A stretch of 64,000 bases of DNA from Chloroflexota bacterium (lineage in GTDB: Bacteria; Chloroflexota; Anaerolineae; UBA4142): NCBI GenBank assembly GCA_023381515.1, contig JAMCQI010000054.1:5902-69901 (forward strand), written 5' to 3'. The notes under the pieces are model-generated. The model did not search any database and was not told where the DNA came from. It worked only from the letters and a program-made list of their open reading frames with translations. Shown piece by piece: positions 16,958 through 26,090 of this stretch (positions are counted from its first letter, which is position 1; every line of letters begins with the position of its first letter). Made by a program: the position numbers and the translations under genes.

Positions 16958-17575
16958 TCAAAACATGCTCAGTTGCTCGGTCGGAGGCTTGGGCTTGGCC
17001 TCTCCGTCCTCGGCGGAAGGCAATTGGGCCATCTCCTTGAGGATTTGCGGGACCCGCTTGAAATCCGCCTCGAGCACCGCTTTGAGACCGGGCTGGTGCA
17101 AGGCTGCTGCCGGATGGTACATGGGAAGGACGACAAGATTGTCAAAGCGCTTGGGCTTGCCGTGGATGTCGGAGATCTTTTTGTTCGGGAACCAGCGCGC
17201 CATGGCAAAGCGGCTAATCGTAATAATCACCTTGGGCTGGATAAGCTCGATCTGGCGGTCCAGATAGGGGCGGCAGGATTCGATTTCGTCGGGCCGAGGC
17301 TCGCGGTTCTGAGGTGGGCGGCATTTGACGACGTTGGTGATATAGACCTTGCCGCGATCCATCCCGATCATGTTCAGGAGGTCGTCCAAGAACTGACCGG
17401 CCGCGCCGACGAACGGTCGCCCCTGGCGATCTTCGTGGAATCCCGGGGCTTCGCCGATGAACATGATTTCGGCGTGCTCGGGACCTTCGCCCGGGACTGC
17501 ATTCGTGCGGCTCTGCGAGAGGTCGCATTTGGTGCAGACGCGAATTTGCGCGTACATATCCGTCAGTTCAGACAT
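16958..17575 (-). CDS. Family 4 uracil-DNA glycosylase (Fe-S)
   Basis: Removes uracil from DNA as the first step of base-excision repair; family 4 enzymes carry a [4Fe-4S] cluster. 205 aa. Motifs: [19 protein letters not shown] (first two cluster Cys), motif [35 protein letters not shown] with [10 protein letters not shown] (the other two Cys), and motif [11 protein letters not shown]. The ATG at 17575 is preferred over the GTG two codons earlier because GGAGTGA is correctly spaced before it. The C-terminal ~30 residues ([12 protein letters not shown]) look flexible. Confidence 0.93.
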   Translation of the reverse strand: MSELTDMYAQIRVCTKCDLSQSRTNAVPGEGPEHAEIMFIGEAPGFHEDRQGRPFVGAAGQFLDDLLNMIGMDRGKVYITNVVKCRPPQNREPRPDEIESCRPYLDRQIELIQPKVIITISRFAMARWFPNKKISDIHGKPKRFDNLVVLPMYHPAAALHQPGLKAVLEADFKRVPQILKEMAQLPSAEDGEAKPKPPTEQLSMF

Positions 17576-17607
17576 CGTCACTCCATGGTAATCAATCGAC
17601 TCTCAAT

Positions 17608-18237
17608 TCACTGTTGCGCGCCGCATTCAGGGCAGAACTTGACGCCGGCCTGGACCGGTTTGCCGCACTCTTTGCAGAATTTCTTCTGGGAGACCGGCTT
17701 GCCGCACTCGGGGCAGAATTTGCCTCCGGTCAGGTCCGCGCCGCAATTGGGGCAGGTTCCGACGATGGTCTCTTTGAACTTGTCGGCGGTCACATACGTT
17801 CCCTCTTGGGCGACCTGCTGCGCCTGCTGAATGGCCGCTTGAGTCTGCGCGGCTGAATACTCCTGCTCCAGGTCGGGGGCACAATCCTTGCACATGCCGC
17901 GTTCCTTGTTCCAGCACACCTCTTTGCACACCCACTTGCCGCAGCGATGACACTGCACAAACATCGGCTTGACTTCTTCGACCGCTTTGGCAAAGGCGGC
18001 ATCTTTTTGCTGCTGCCAGGCGACAGAATGAGCCCGGTCGCCGATCTGCGCCGCCGCGCCGAACAGACCGCCAAAGATGTTCGCCGCCGTGTCCAGTCCC
18101 TGGCTGATCATGCCGGTCGCGGAACCCTGGAAAGTGCTCTCGTACCCGTTTCCGCAACGATCACAGAAGAACTCGAACTGGAACCCGTTATCCGTGCACT
18201 TGTCCTGGTGGTTGCGCGTGAACTTGATCAGTGCCAT
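17608..18237 (-). CDS. Zinc-ribbon-rich protein of unknown function
   Basis: 209 aa with three parts: an N-terminal zinc ribbon (CTDNG...FFCDRCGNGYES), an Ala/Gly-rich, possibly amphipathic middle (GSATGMISQGLDTAANIFGG) with CHRCGKWVCKEVCW...MCKDCAPD, and a C-terminal run of three short zinc ribbons ([38 protein letters not shown]). At least eight CxxC pairs would bind about four to five zinc ions. Proteins of this layout occur in several environmental phyla, but I know no function. It is separated by 32 bases from the glycosylase gene and may be co-transcribed with it. The C-terminal KFCPECGA block resembles the tail of TatA in this window. Confidence 0.8.
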   Translation of the reverse strand: MALIKFTRNHQDKCTDNGFQFEFFCDRCGNGYESTFQGSATGMISQGLDTAANIFGGLFGAAAQIGDRAHSVAWQQQKDAAFAKAVEEVKPMFVQCHRCGKWVCKEVCWNKERGMCKDCAPDLEQEYSAAQTQAAIQQAQQVAQEGTYVTADKFKETIVGTCPNCGADLTGGKFCPECGKPVSQKKFCKECGKPVQAGVKFCPECGAQQ

Positions 18238-18313
18238 CGTTCGTCCTCCAGCTCTCGTGAGTTTGCCGAACGCGGGGATTTTAGCGCAACTGTGTGTTTT
18301 TGTCTATTATGCG

Positions 18314-18730
18314 CTAAGCGCTCTTGACCTTTTCCGGCTTCCAGCCGGCGCGGAGGCTATCGCGGATATCCGCATAGCTCTTGCCCTCTTCGTACGCCTC
18401 GCGAATCGCGGGAGAAAAGACCTCGGCGTAAAACTCTCTGCCCATTCGATTGACGATTTCTTTGTCAAAGAGCTTGTCGGTTTGCGGCACGCCGCTGAGA
18501 TCATGCCAGGCGCGCGCCTCTTTCTTTTCCTCTTCCTCGGCACGCTTTTCCCCCGGCTTGGGTCTCGCCATACGCCCGAACTTTTGGGCCGCGACCACTT
18601 TGGCCAGCCAGAGCCCATAGCCCTTGGCCTTGCCCGGGCTCAGGTGCTTGTCCTTGATACCCTTGAGACGATTGTACTCGGCAAAGACGTCAAACCGGCG
18701 AATCGGCGCACGAGGATGTAAATCGGCCAT
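18314..18730 (-). CDS. Hypothetical protein, highly charged, 138 aa
   Basis: I do not recognise this family. From the ATG at 18730 (GGAGGTG upstream) the protein is basic and Lys/Glu rich: RFDVFAEYNRLKGIKDKHLSPGKAKGYGLWLAKVVAAQKFG, a charged RAEEEEKKEARAW stretch, then LSGVPQTDKLFDKEIVNRMGREFYAEVFSPAIREAYEEGKSYADIRD. No signal peptide, membrane segment or metal motif. It has its own near-consensus promoter, suggesting a real and well expressed gene. Confidence 0.75.
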   Translation of the reverse strand: MADLHPRAPIRRFDVFAEYNRLKGIKDKHLSPGKAKGYGLWLAKVVAAQKFGRMARPKPGEKRAEEEEKKEARAWHDLSGVPQTDKLFDKEIVNRMGREFYAEVFSPAIREAYEEGKSYADIRDSLRAGWKPEKVKSA

Positions 18731-18773
18731 GGGACACCTCCGAGATTGGGCGACGGTGTGAGAATCTCGATTC

Positions 18774-18802
18774 AGTATAGTGCAAGTCCAAGGGCGGGTC
18801 AA
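18774..18802 (-). promoter_or_regulatory. Sigma70-type promoter of the 138-aa charged-protein gene
   Basis: Minus strand TTGACC (18802-18797), 17-bp spacer, TATACT (18779-18774), about 45 bases upstream of the ATG at 18730. Confidence 0.78.
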
Positions 18803-19047
18803 TGAGTGGTTCGATGAGCCCAGGTTTCGTATCTCCCACCCGTTACGGTCGTGCCACCGTCATTCCTCTTCTGCAAAACCAATGACGATACAATGACGAT
18901 TTGTTGACGGTGAGTTGCTAGAATCGACTCCGTGATCAGCTTACCGCTGCTGTGTGACCTTGATGTCAAGTTGAACCCGGAAAAGCTTATGAATTCCTCT
19001 ACCTCCGCCCTAACGAATCCAAAACGACTTTCAGAAGGAGCCTTGCT
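18803..19047. other. Intergenic region upstream of the beta-propeller gene
   Basis: Holds a direct duplication of CAATGACGAT at about 18880-18900 and TTGACG at 18903, but no -10 box at the right distance from it. AGAAGGAG at about 19033 is a strong ribosome-binding site for the GTG at 19048. No ORF is supported. Confidence 0.5.
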
Positions 19048-20427
19048 GTGCACAGGCGCGTTTTGAGCCAATTCGCCCTCGCCCTGGCCGGGCTGGTCAT
19101 GCTCGTCGTATTCCAGCCGCAATATCCGCGAGTCGCCTCAGCCCAGCCCGCCCCGGCTCCTCAAGCCGCGGGGACGATCGCGTACGTCGTGGGGGACGAC
19201 GCCGGCGATCAGATCTGGCTCATCGAACCGGATGGCAGCCATAGCCGCAAAATCTACAGTACCGGGGTCGCCAGTACGAGCGAATACATTAGCAGCCTGG
19301 CATGGCGGCCCGATGCAGGAGAACTCATCTTTACTAGCAATTACGAACGTTTATGCTCCTGGTACGAGTACGATGTGTATGCCATCCTCTCGGACGGGAG
19401 CGGTTACCGCCGCGTGACCAATAGCCCCGCGTGTGCGTCGCTCGGCGGGCTCCCCCAAGGAGGTGTGGCTCTGGACAACAGCGCCGCGTATGGGTACGCG
19501 GTCTATGTTCAGGGGGCGCCGGGTCCCAAATTCGGGAGCGCTGGGAGCGTGGGCTTTGATCATGTCGCCGACTTTGGGAACGTGCAGCAGCCCATCATTA
19601 TCTACAGCGGGGACGAGCGAGCCATGGGAGGTTCGATAGACGTCAAGGCCGGGCAAGCCGTCGGCGGACAGGTCAGCGTCTTGAGCGCCTTTACCGATTC
19701 GATCAGCGCGAACGGCCCCGTCTGGAAGAGGGATGGCTCACGCATTGGGTATGCGTTTGGATGCGAGGAGCTACGCGGGATCGCCGACCACCCGGCCCCG
19801 GGAGATTATGGCCAGCGTTTATTCGATACTAGTAATAGCACGGTGAGGCCCTGCGTGATGGCCTACGGACCGACTCCTGAAACGGCCAACGAAATTGTGT
19901 ATTACAGCGATACAGGAAACCCGTCGGGTTTCTACCGCACGACGGAGAACGGCGGCCCCGGAACCGAGGTCATTACTTCTTATGGCGGGCACGTGTTCCA
20001 AATCCAGTGGCTGCCCGATGCCTCCGGCTTTATCTATACCATGACGACCGATAGCTATTCGTCCGATATTTATCGTTACGATTTTGCCTCCGACAAGATC
20101 ACTCAACTGACCCAATTCAGCGAAACCCAGGAGTACGCCCGCGATTTCTCTATCTCGCCCGACGGCCAAACCATCATCTTTGAACGGGCGCCCTATGGAA
20201 CGATGGGAGCATATGGTATGGCGTCGGACCTGTGGACAATCGGGACCGACGGATCCAACCCGCAACTGTTGGTGAAAGGCGGCCAACATCCGTCCTGGAG
20301 CCTGCAAGCGATCCAACTTCCGCCTCCGGGGCCGAATCCTACTCCAAGCCCTATTCCGGGTCCGAATCCGAGTCCGGTCCCAAGCAGACTGTCCAACAAG
20401 CTGTATATCCCTTTTGTCCGGCGCTAG
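19048..20427 (+). CDS. Secreted TolB-like beta-propeller protein
   Basis: 459 aa exported protein of unknown role. The GTG start at 19048 follows AGAAGGAG. A signal peptide (hydrophobic LALAGLVMLVVF, cleavage near ASAQPAPAPQA) is followed by repeats of the TolB/PD40 kind: GDQIWLIEPDGSHSRKI, ISSLAWRPDAGELIF, VYAILSDGSGYRRVT, FQIQWLPDASGFIYT, DFSISPDGQTIIFE, LWTIGTDGSNPQLLVKGGQHPSWS. A Pro-rich linker (PPPGPNPTPSPIPGPNPSP) leads to the C-terminal KLYIPFVRR. Terminal motifs of this type are common in Chloroflexota secreted proteins and may be a sorting or anchoring signal (inference). Confidence 0.82.
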   Translation: MHRRVLSQFALALAGLVMLVVFQPQYPRVASAQPAPAPQAAGTIAYVVGDDAGDQIWLIEPDGSHSRKIYSTGVASTSEYISSLAWRPDAGELIFTSNYERLCSWYEYDVYAILSDGSGYRRVTNSPACASLGGLPQGGVALDNSAAYGYAVYVQGAPGPKFGSAGSVGFDHVADFGNVQQPIIIYSGDERAMGGSIDVKAGQAVGGQVSVLSAFTDSISANGPVWKRDGSRIGYAFGCEELRGIADHPAPGDYGQRLFDTSNSTVRPCVMAYGPTPETANEIVYYSDTGNPSGFYRTTENGGPGTEVITSYGGHVFQIQWLPDASGFIYTMTTDSYSSDIYRYDFASDKITQLTQFSETQEYARDFSISPDGQTIIFERAPYGTMGAYGMASDLWTIGTDGSNPQLLVKGGQHPSWSLQAIQLPPPGPNPTPSPIPGPNPSPVPSRLSNKLYIPFVRR

Positions 20428-20479
20428 TCCTTGCGCGCGCCCTTTACTCTGAAACTTGTCTGCTGAAATACAGATAACA

Positions 20480-21845
20480 ATGGACCTGCTGTTACTCGCC
20501 GCACGCTTGTTGCTCGCGCTCGTGTTCGCCGTCGCCGGCCTGGCTAAACTCGCCGATCGCCCGGGCTCCCGCCAAGCCCTCCGCGACTTTGGTCTGCCCA
20601 CTCGGCTCGCCGGCCCCTTAGGCGTCCTCCTCCCACTCATCGAACTCGTCGTCGCCTTCGCCCTCCTCCCCCTTGTCACTGCCTGGGGGGGCGGCTCTCG
20701 GGGCCCTCGCTCTCCTGGCTCTGTTCATCGCCGGCATCAGTTCTAACCTGGCACGCGGCCGCAAGCCCAACTGTCACTGTTTCGGCCAGCTCTATTCTGC
20801 TCCCGCCGGACCAGAGACCCTTGCTCGCAACAGCATTCTCGCGGCCGTCGCCCTCTTTGTTCTCTCTCAGGGACCTGCCCATCCGGGGCTGAGTCTCGGG
20901 GCTTGGCTCCTCAGTCTCTCGACGGTGGAGCGAATCGCCCTTTTCGGTGGACCGGTCGCCCTCGCCCTCATCGCGCTCCAAGGCTGGTTCCTCCTCCAAC
21001 TCTTCCAACAGCATGGCCGCCTCCTTGTCCGCCTCGATGCCCTCGAAGCTCAACTCGCCAGTGGTGGTCGGGTGCCAGTGCCCCCTGCTCCTCCTCGCCG
21101 TGAGGTGGGTCTCAAGGTGGGCACTCTCGCACCCGCCTTTGAGCTCCCTGACCTCCAGGGGACCAAGTTTTCTCTCAACACGCTCCGCGCCCCGGGCAGG
21201 CCGCTCCTCCTCGTCTTTTCCAACCCCGGCTGCGGTCCCTGCACCTCCCTCATGCCTGACCTCGCCCGCTGGCAGAAGGAGTTCGCCGACCGCTTGTTGC
21301 ACGCATACCTTCGCAGTGGAGTTAAAGTCCAGTGCTTTGACATCGCGCCGACGAACGGTCACGCGACGCTGGCGGAGACGCTTACCACATTTTCACTTTT
21401 CATGGACCCGACCATTATAGTGAACAGGAATGCCTTTTGCGACTATGATGATGCCAGCCAGTTAGCGACCTTGTTCCATGAGAGCATGCACCTCGACGTC
21501 CCGTATCACGATCCGGATCAAAGACTGGCCGACAACAATACCGATGTGGACCGGTTCTACGCCTGCGCGCTGTTGTGTTTCGCCCCGCCGTCGTCGAACA
21601 CCCAGTGTTCCTGTGTCACCTGCCTGGGCACGAACAAATGTGACAAGCGCTGCGATACCTCGTTGGGCTTCAAGACCCGTTCGGATGACTTTGGAGCTTT
21701 TTGCGAGTGCCCGATCAGACGGCGGTGGTACAAGACCTGCTATGATTGTGTGGCGGCTTGCACCAGCGGGCTCCAATGCTTTGGATACAATCACTGCGGA
21801 CCTGTCCCTGGCGCTTGTCCGGCCACAACCTGCCCGCCCAAGTGA
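20480..21845 (+). pseudogene. MauE-like membrane protein + truncated redoxin + HExxH/Cys-rich tail, frameshifted
   Basis: The ATG at 20480 begins a MauE/DoxX-like four-helix membrane domain (LLLAARLLLALVFAVAGLAKL, LPLIELVVAFALLPLVTAW). The frame breaks in a run of seven G at 20685-20691; removing one G joins VTAW to GAALGALALLALFIAGISS and NCHCFGQL, as in intact MauE proteins. A TlpA-like domain follows (LAPAFELPDLQGTKFSL, FSNPGCGPCTSLMPDL) but stops soon after the CxxC helix. The sequence then changes to LATLFHESMHLDVPYH, a zinc-metallopeptidase HExxH signature, and a tail with about 20 cysteines ending TCPPK. This looks like a fusion by deletion plus a homopolymer frameshift, or a sequencing error at the G run. 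Confidence 0.7.
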
Positions 21846-21865
21846 CCACAGATGCGCAGCACAAG

Positions 21866-21898
21866 ACGAGACCTTCCATTGCTCCTGGAAGGTCTCGT
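21866..21898 (+). terminator. Rho-independent terminator after the redoxin chimera
   Basis: ACGAGACCTTCC and its exact complement GGAAGGTCTCGT form a 12-bp stem with a 9-base loop, followed by TAATTCTT, 20 bases after the stop. Confidence 0.8.
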
Positions 21899-21984
21899 TA
21901 ATTCTTGCGGGATAGTATGTTCGGGAGACTTGGCTCGGGCTTGTCCTTCCGCCTTCATCCTTCCACGCCAGCTCCGCTGGCGCT

Positions 21985-22662
21985 TTATCCTTTCAGCGGC
22001 AGCCGCATCTGCGCGGTTGCCAGCCGGTCGTCGACCAACTCTTTCAAGTCGTCGAAGACGGGCACAAACCAATCGATGACTTGCGCCAGTCCCATTTGCA
22101 TCACATGGCGCATGTGCGGGTGCGCCGGCGGCGCGCAGCGGAGCTCAAAGATGTGATGCCACTCGCGCAGGTTGGCCGTGACGACGATCTCGGCTTTCAA
22201 ATCGTTTGGCAGGACTCCGCGCGCGATCTGCGGCGAGACGCCGCGCCGGATCAACTCGAGATAGGCCCGCTCGGCCGCGCAGGCACCCTCGCGCCACACC
22301 TCCAGTTCGTCTCCCGTTAACTCGGGCGGCGCGACAACCGCAATCTCTCCCCCGAACCGCCCCTTGTTATAGTTGCAGTACCGTGTGCTCTCTTGCGAAA
22401 AGGACGCGAGGCGGTGCCGGACGAGCTCGTGCGTCACACCGCGATTCGTGACAATGTGCGCCGTCATCGTCGCATGCTCGATCACCGACCAGTGCCCACG
22501 CCCCATCAGCATTTGGATAAACCGGATATAGCTATCTTCCGTCTGGCGATCCTCCGACTTGTAACACACCCGTCCCGCATGTTCCACGCGGCGCATGGAT
22601 TCCAACGCCTGCTCTTTCGTGGATGGGGAGATAATCGTAAAGGATGGTTCGACGGTAATCAT
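21985..22662 (-). CDS. thyX: Flavin-dependent thymidylate synthase ThyX
   Basis: Makes dTMP from dUMP using FAD, methylene-tetrahydrofolate and NADPH. 225 aa. The diagnostic ThyX motif RHRxxSxxxxSxR is present as RHRLASFSQESTR, followed by YCNYNKGRFGG. FAD/dUMP-site segments include SVIEHATMTAHI and LREWHHIFELRCAPPAHP. It starts at the ATG at 22662. Presence of ThyX rather than ThyA in this locus is common in thermophilic and anaerobic lineages. Flanked by the addAB locus, same strand. Confidence 0.95.
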   Translation of the reverse strand: MITVEPSFTIISPSTKEQALESMRRVEHAGRVCYKSEDRQTEDSYIRFIQMLMGRGHWSVIEHATMTAHIVTNRGVTHELVRHRLASFSQESTRYCNYNKGRFGGEIAVVAPPELTGDELEVWREGACAAERAYLELIRRGVSPQIARGVLPNDLKAEIVVTANLREWHHIFELRCAPPAHPHMRHVMQMGLAQVIDWFVPVFDDLKELVDDRLATAQMRLPLKG

Positions 22663-22677
22663 GGGTACTCTCCAGCG

Positions 22678-22700
22678 AAAATGAAGGATGAATGACGAAA
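22678..22700. repeat. Degenerate GGATGAA micro-repeat, copy 1
   Basis: The sequence around 22681-22700 (ATGAAGGATGAATGACGAAA) belongs with similar runs at 29187-29217 and 31610-31634. All three sit at gene edges. Confidence 0.6.
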
Positions 22701-22777
22701 CCCAGTTGCCCTTTCAAAAAATCCAGAGCGCCTGTTGCTTCCTGGACTCACTCACGTTTGACTCTATTCGAGGCGGA

Positions 22778-25700
22778 TCAGGCCACCGGCACCCAGCGCA
22801 CGTTCCCGTTATAATTCAGCAAGCAGAGGACTGCGTCGACGTCGCCGCCGAGGAGGTGATGCACGGCTCCGAGATAGCGGCGCACCTGCTTGCCTTGTTT
22901 CCCCTTGAGCATGAGCTCAATGTCCAAATCGCTGCTCGCCGCTTCGGTCTTGAACTCGACAATGTGCCAGCAGCCCGCTCGGTCGCGGTAAAGGAGATCG
23001 ATGTAACCGGTCGAGAGGCCGTCGGAGGTGGAGAGACTGTAGGGCACCTCATGCCGCCGCTCTGGCGATGCGTCGATTTCGGCCCAACGTGGCTCGGCGC
23101 GGAAACGCGACAGCAGCTCCCTGGCTTCCTGGACCGTTAACTCTGCCTGCTCCGGCTGCACCAAACCCTCGCCCAACGCGACCGACTGGAGCAGGTCGTC
23201 CAGGCGCGCGTCTCCCGGAAACCACCAGCGTGCGATCCCCGCGTGCACACACGTCCCCAGGACCGTTCCGTCGGCCCGAAGGCGCCCCGTCACACGCTGC
23301 ACGAGGGCACGCGTGGGCCGTCGGTTCTCGAGCTTTTCGTCCACATCCTCCCACGACCTCACGGCGAGCGGCTCGTAGAAATTCACCTCCTGAGAGGTGG
23401 CGGCTGTCTTGGGCGGCTCGGCGGGCATTTCAGATCCAGCCGCATTGGCGCTCGCCCGGCTCATGGCCCGCACGACCTGGCCCGACTCTGGCAATGTGAT
23501 TGTGTGCCATTCCCCCGGCTTGTCCGCCAGTTCTGCGAGGTTCAGGCCGACCGCCTCCGCGAGGCGCGCCATCCAGGTGTCGTTCCCCTTGTCACGTTGA
23601 TGGCCGCAGATAATCAGTTTCTCCTTGGCGCGCGTGGCCGCGACATACAAGAGACGCACATCCTCGGCCTCGGAGCGCTCCTTTTCCATCTCTTGAGCGA
23701 GTTTAAAAATGAGAGGTGCACGTTCCTGGCGGCGCGAGCGGGGCGCCAGGCCGATTTCAGTCGACAGGAGAACTGATTCTTTGTTCGGCGGTCGGGCCCG
23801 CGCAGCATCGGCGATGACGACGACCGGGAATTCGAGCCCTTTGGCCTTGTGCACGGTCATGAGCCGAACGGCGCCGCCCGCCTCCGTCGGCGCCTCCCCC
23901 TCACGCGCGCCCGCCGCTTGGCGGGTCTCGAGGTATTCGAGAAATTCGCCTACGCCGACCAGACCGCTCGAGTGAGCATCTGCCAAGAGCTTGCTCACAT
24001 TTCTCTGCAAGCGAGTGCCGTTTCCTTCGGCGGCGAGGAGCGCGAGATAACATGTATCGTCGAGCACCGCCTTGAGCAGCTCTGCGACAGGAATGCGGTC
24101 GACGACGCCGGACCATCGCTCGACGATGCCGCGGGCGCGTTCGGCCTGGCGCCGGTCGATTTCGGACAGATGTGAGACATCGCCCGTCAGAGCGGTCCAA
24201 TAGCTGACAGGTCCATTCCCATTCGGCCGGCGCAAGAGATAGAGCGCCGCGTCGGACAGACCGAAAGCCGGTGAGCGCAAGAGGCCGGCCATGGCGAGAT
24301 CGTCCCACGGATCGGCCAGCGCACGCAGGATGTTGAGCAAATCGCGAACCTCGGGACGCTCGTAAAAGCCGCGGCCGGCCACCGTAACAAACGGAATACC
24401 GGCTTCCTCGAGCGCCGTCTCATAATGCGTAAAGCCCGTCGACGCGCGAAAGAGGAGGGCGATTTCGTCCCAACGGACTCGTTCTTCTGCTTGCAGCTGG
24501 CACAAACGCTGCGCGAGCAGAGCGGCGGCTGCCTGCGCGGCTTGTTCAACAGGCTCCCCGAGTCCAAAGAGGAATTCCACAAAGGGATCGCGGATGCCGT
24601 CGCGCGCTCCGGTCCGCTCGGCCTGCAGCTCGGCAAAGGGGACGCGGTAGGGTTGGTCCGCAACTTGCACTTGTCCCATGATGTGGCGAAGGATTTCGTT
24701 CAACGCGCAGATGAGCGCGTCGTGGGCACGGAAGGTGAGATCCAGGGCGAGCGGCACTCCCCCGCGCGCCTGAATATCCTTGTCGAGACGTCGAAAGACG
24801 GTGACATCCGCGCCCCGAAAGCGGTAGATGCTCTGCTTCGCGTCTCCGACGACAAAGAGCCGCCCTGCCTTGCCGTCAAGCGTGCTGGCGAGCGCCTCGA
24901 CAATCTGCCGCTGGCGCTCGTTCGTATCCTGGAACTCGTCTACAAGCACTGCTTGAATCTGCCCCTGCCAGCGCGCCCGCACGGCAGCATCCTGCAAGAG
25001 CGCGAGGGCGCCCGCTTCCAGGTCGTCAAAGTCGAGGGATTGGGTCAGGTCTTTGGACTTTTGGTATTCCTGGCAGGCGTGTTGGAACAGTGCCCCGAGG
25101 CAGGAGACCGCATTGAGCGCGCTCACCTCGATCGCGGGGTCGGGCGCTACGTCCTCTGGGAACTTGCCGCCGATCCAGGATTGGACGGTATCATCGTATT
25201 GCTTTCTCAAAGCGGCCACCGCCGGCTTGGCCCGGCCGTTCTTTTTCCCGGCTTGCCCGCCGCAGTACTCTCGCCGGATGGTGTAGAGGATTTGCGCCGC
25301 TTGCAGGCAGTTACCCCCGGCGAGCGCCTTGTCCAACCTGGCCCACTCGGCGAGCAGTCCCTCCACCTGCCCTGCGAGGAGTTCGCCCGCATCCTTCGCA
25401 AGATCGCCCGACGCGGAGAGAGCGCGCAAGGTGGAAATCGAGGCTTGGACCTCTTCGTTGCAGACGTAGGTTTGAATCGCCCCCTCGAGCACGTGACTCC
25501 AAACAGAGGCCACGTCCGCGATTTGGAGCGCGGTCATGGCTTCAAGACGATGGTCCAGCAGGAAAGCGAGTATGTCCGCGAGAGCGCTCGTCTCAAAAAC
25601 GCGAAATAGGTCTGCGAGCTCGGGTTGGTCCAGAGCCCACGCGAGCGTATCGTCCACCGCCTGCGCTTGAAGGGTCGCCGCCATTCCCTCATCCAAGACA

Positions 25701-26090
25701 CTGAAACGGGGATCGACGCAAGGCCTCGGCAGGATGCGCGCGCAGGATCGCGGTGCAGAGACCGTGGATCGTACCGATTCGCGCAGAATCGATATCCGCC
25801 TCGATTTCCTGCCAGCGCGGCCGCTCGGGGGGAGGACAATCACCCTCACGCCATGTGTGAATTGCCGACCGGATGCGGTTGCGCATCTCACGGGCGGCCT
25901 TGTCGGTAAAAGTGACCGCCGCAACCGCACGCGGTGCGTATCCCTCCTCGAGGAGAGAGAGGTAACGCGCGACGAGTGCCTTGGTCTTGCCGCAACCCGC
26001 TCCCGCGGCGAGCGAAATGTCACGCCCGCGTTCCGCTGCGGCCGGCCCTTGCGCGCCCTTCAGACCGAGAGTATCAAGTAATTTCACCAT
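22778..26090 (-). pseudogene. addA: AddA-like helicase-nuclease (UvrD family), frameshifted
   Basis: ATP-dependent helicase with a C-terminal RecB-like nuclease for double-strand break processing with AddB. The N-terminal frame starts at the ATG at 26090 (MVKLLDTLGLKG) and holds Walker A AAGAGCGKTKALVARY and motif Ia VTFTDKAAREMRNRI. It continues to ILRAHPAEA and then, near 25715-25730, the coding frame jumps to VDPRFSVLDEGMAATLQ. The second frame contains LVDEFQDTNERQRQI, GDAKQSIYRFRGADV, TVHKAKGLEFPVVVIAD, and nuclease residues GYIDLLYRD...HIVEFKTE. A one-base deletion explains the break; this could be a true mutation or a sequencing error. The gene starts just before the addB stop. About 1100 residues if restored. 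Confidence 0.85.
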
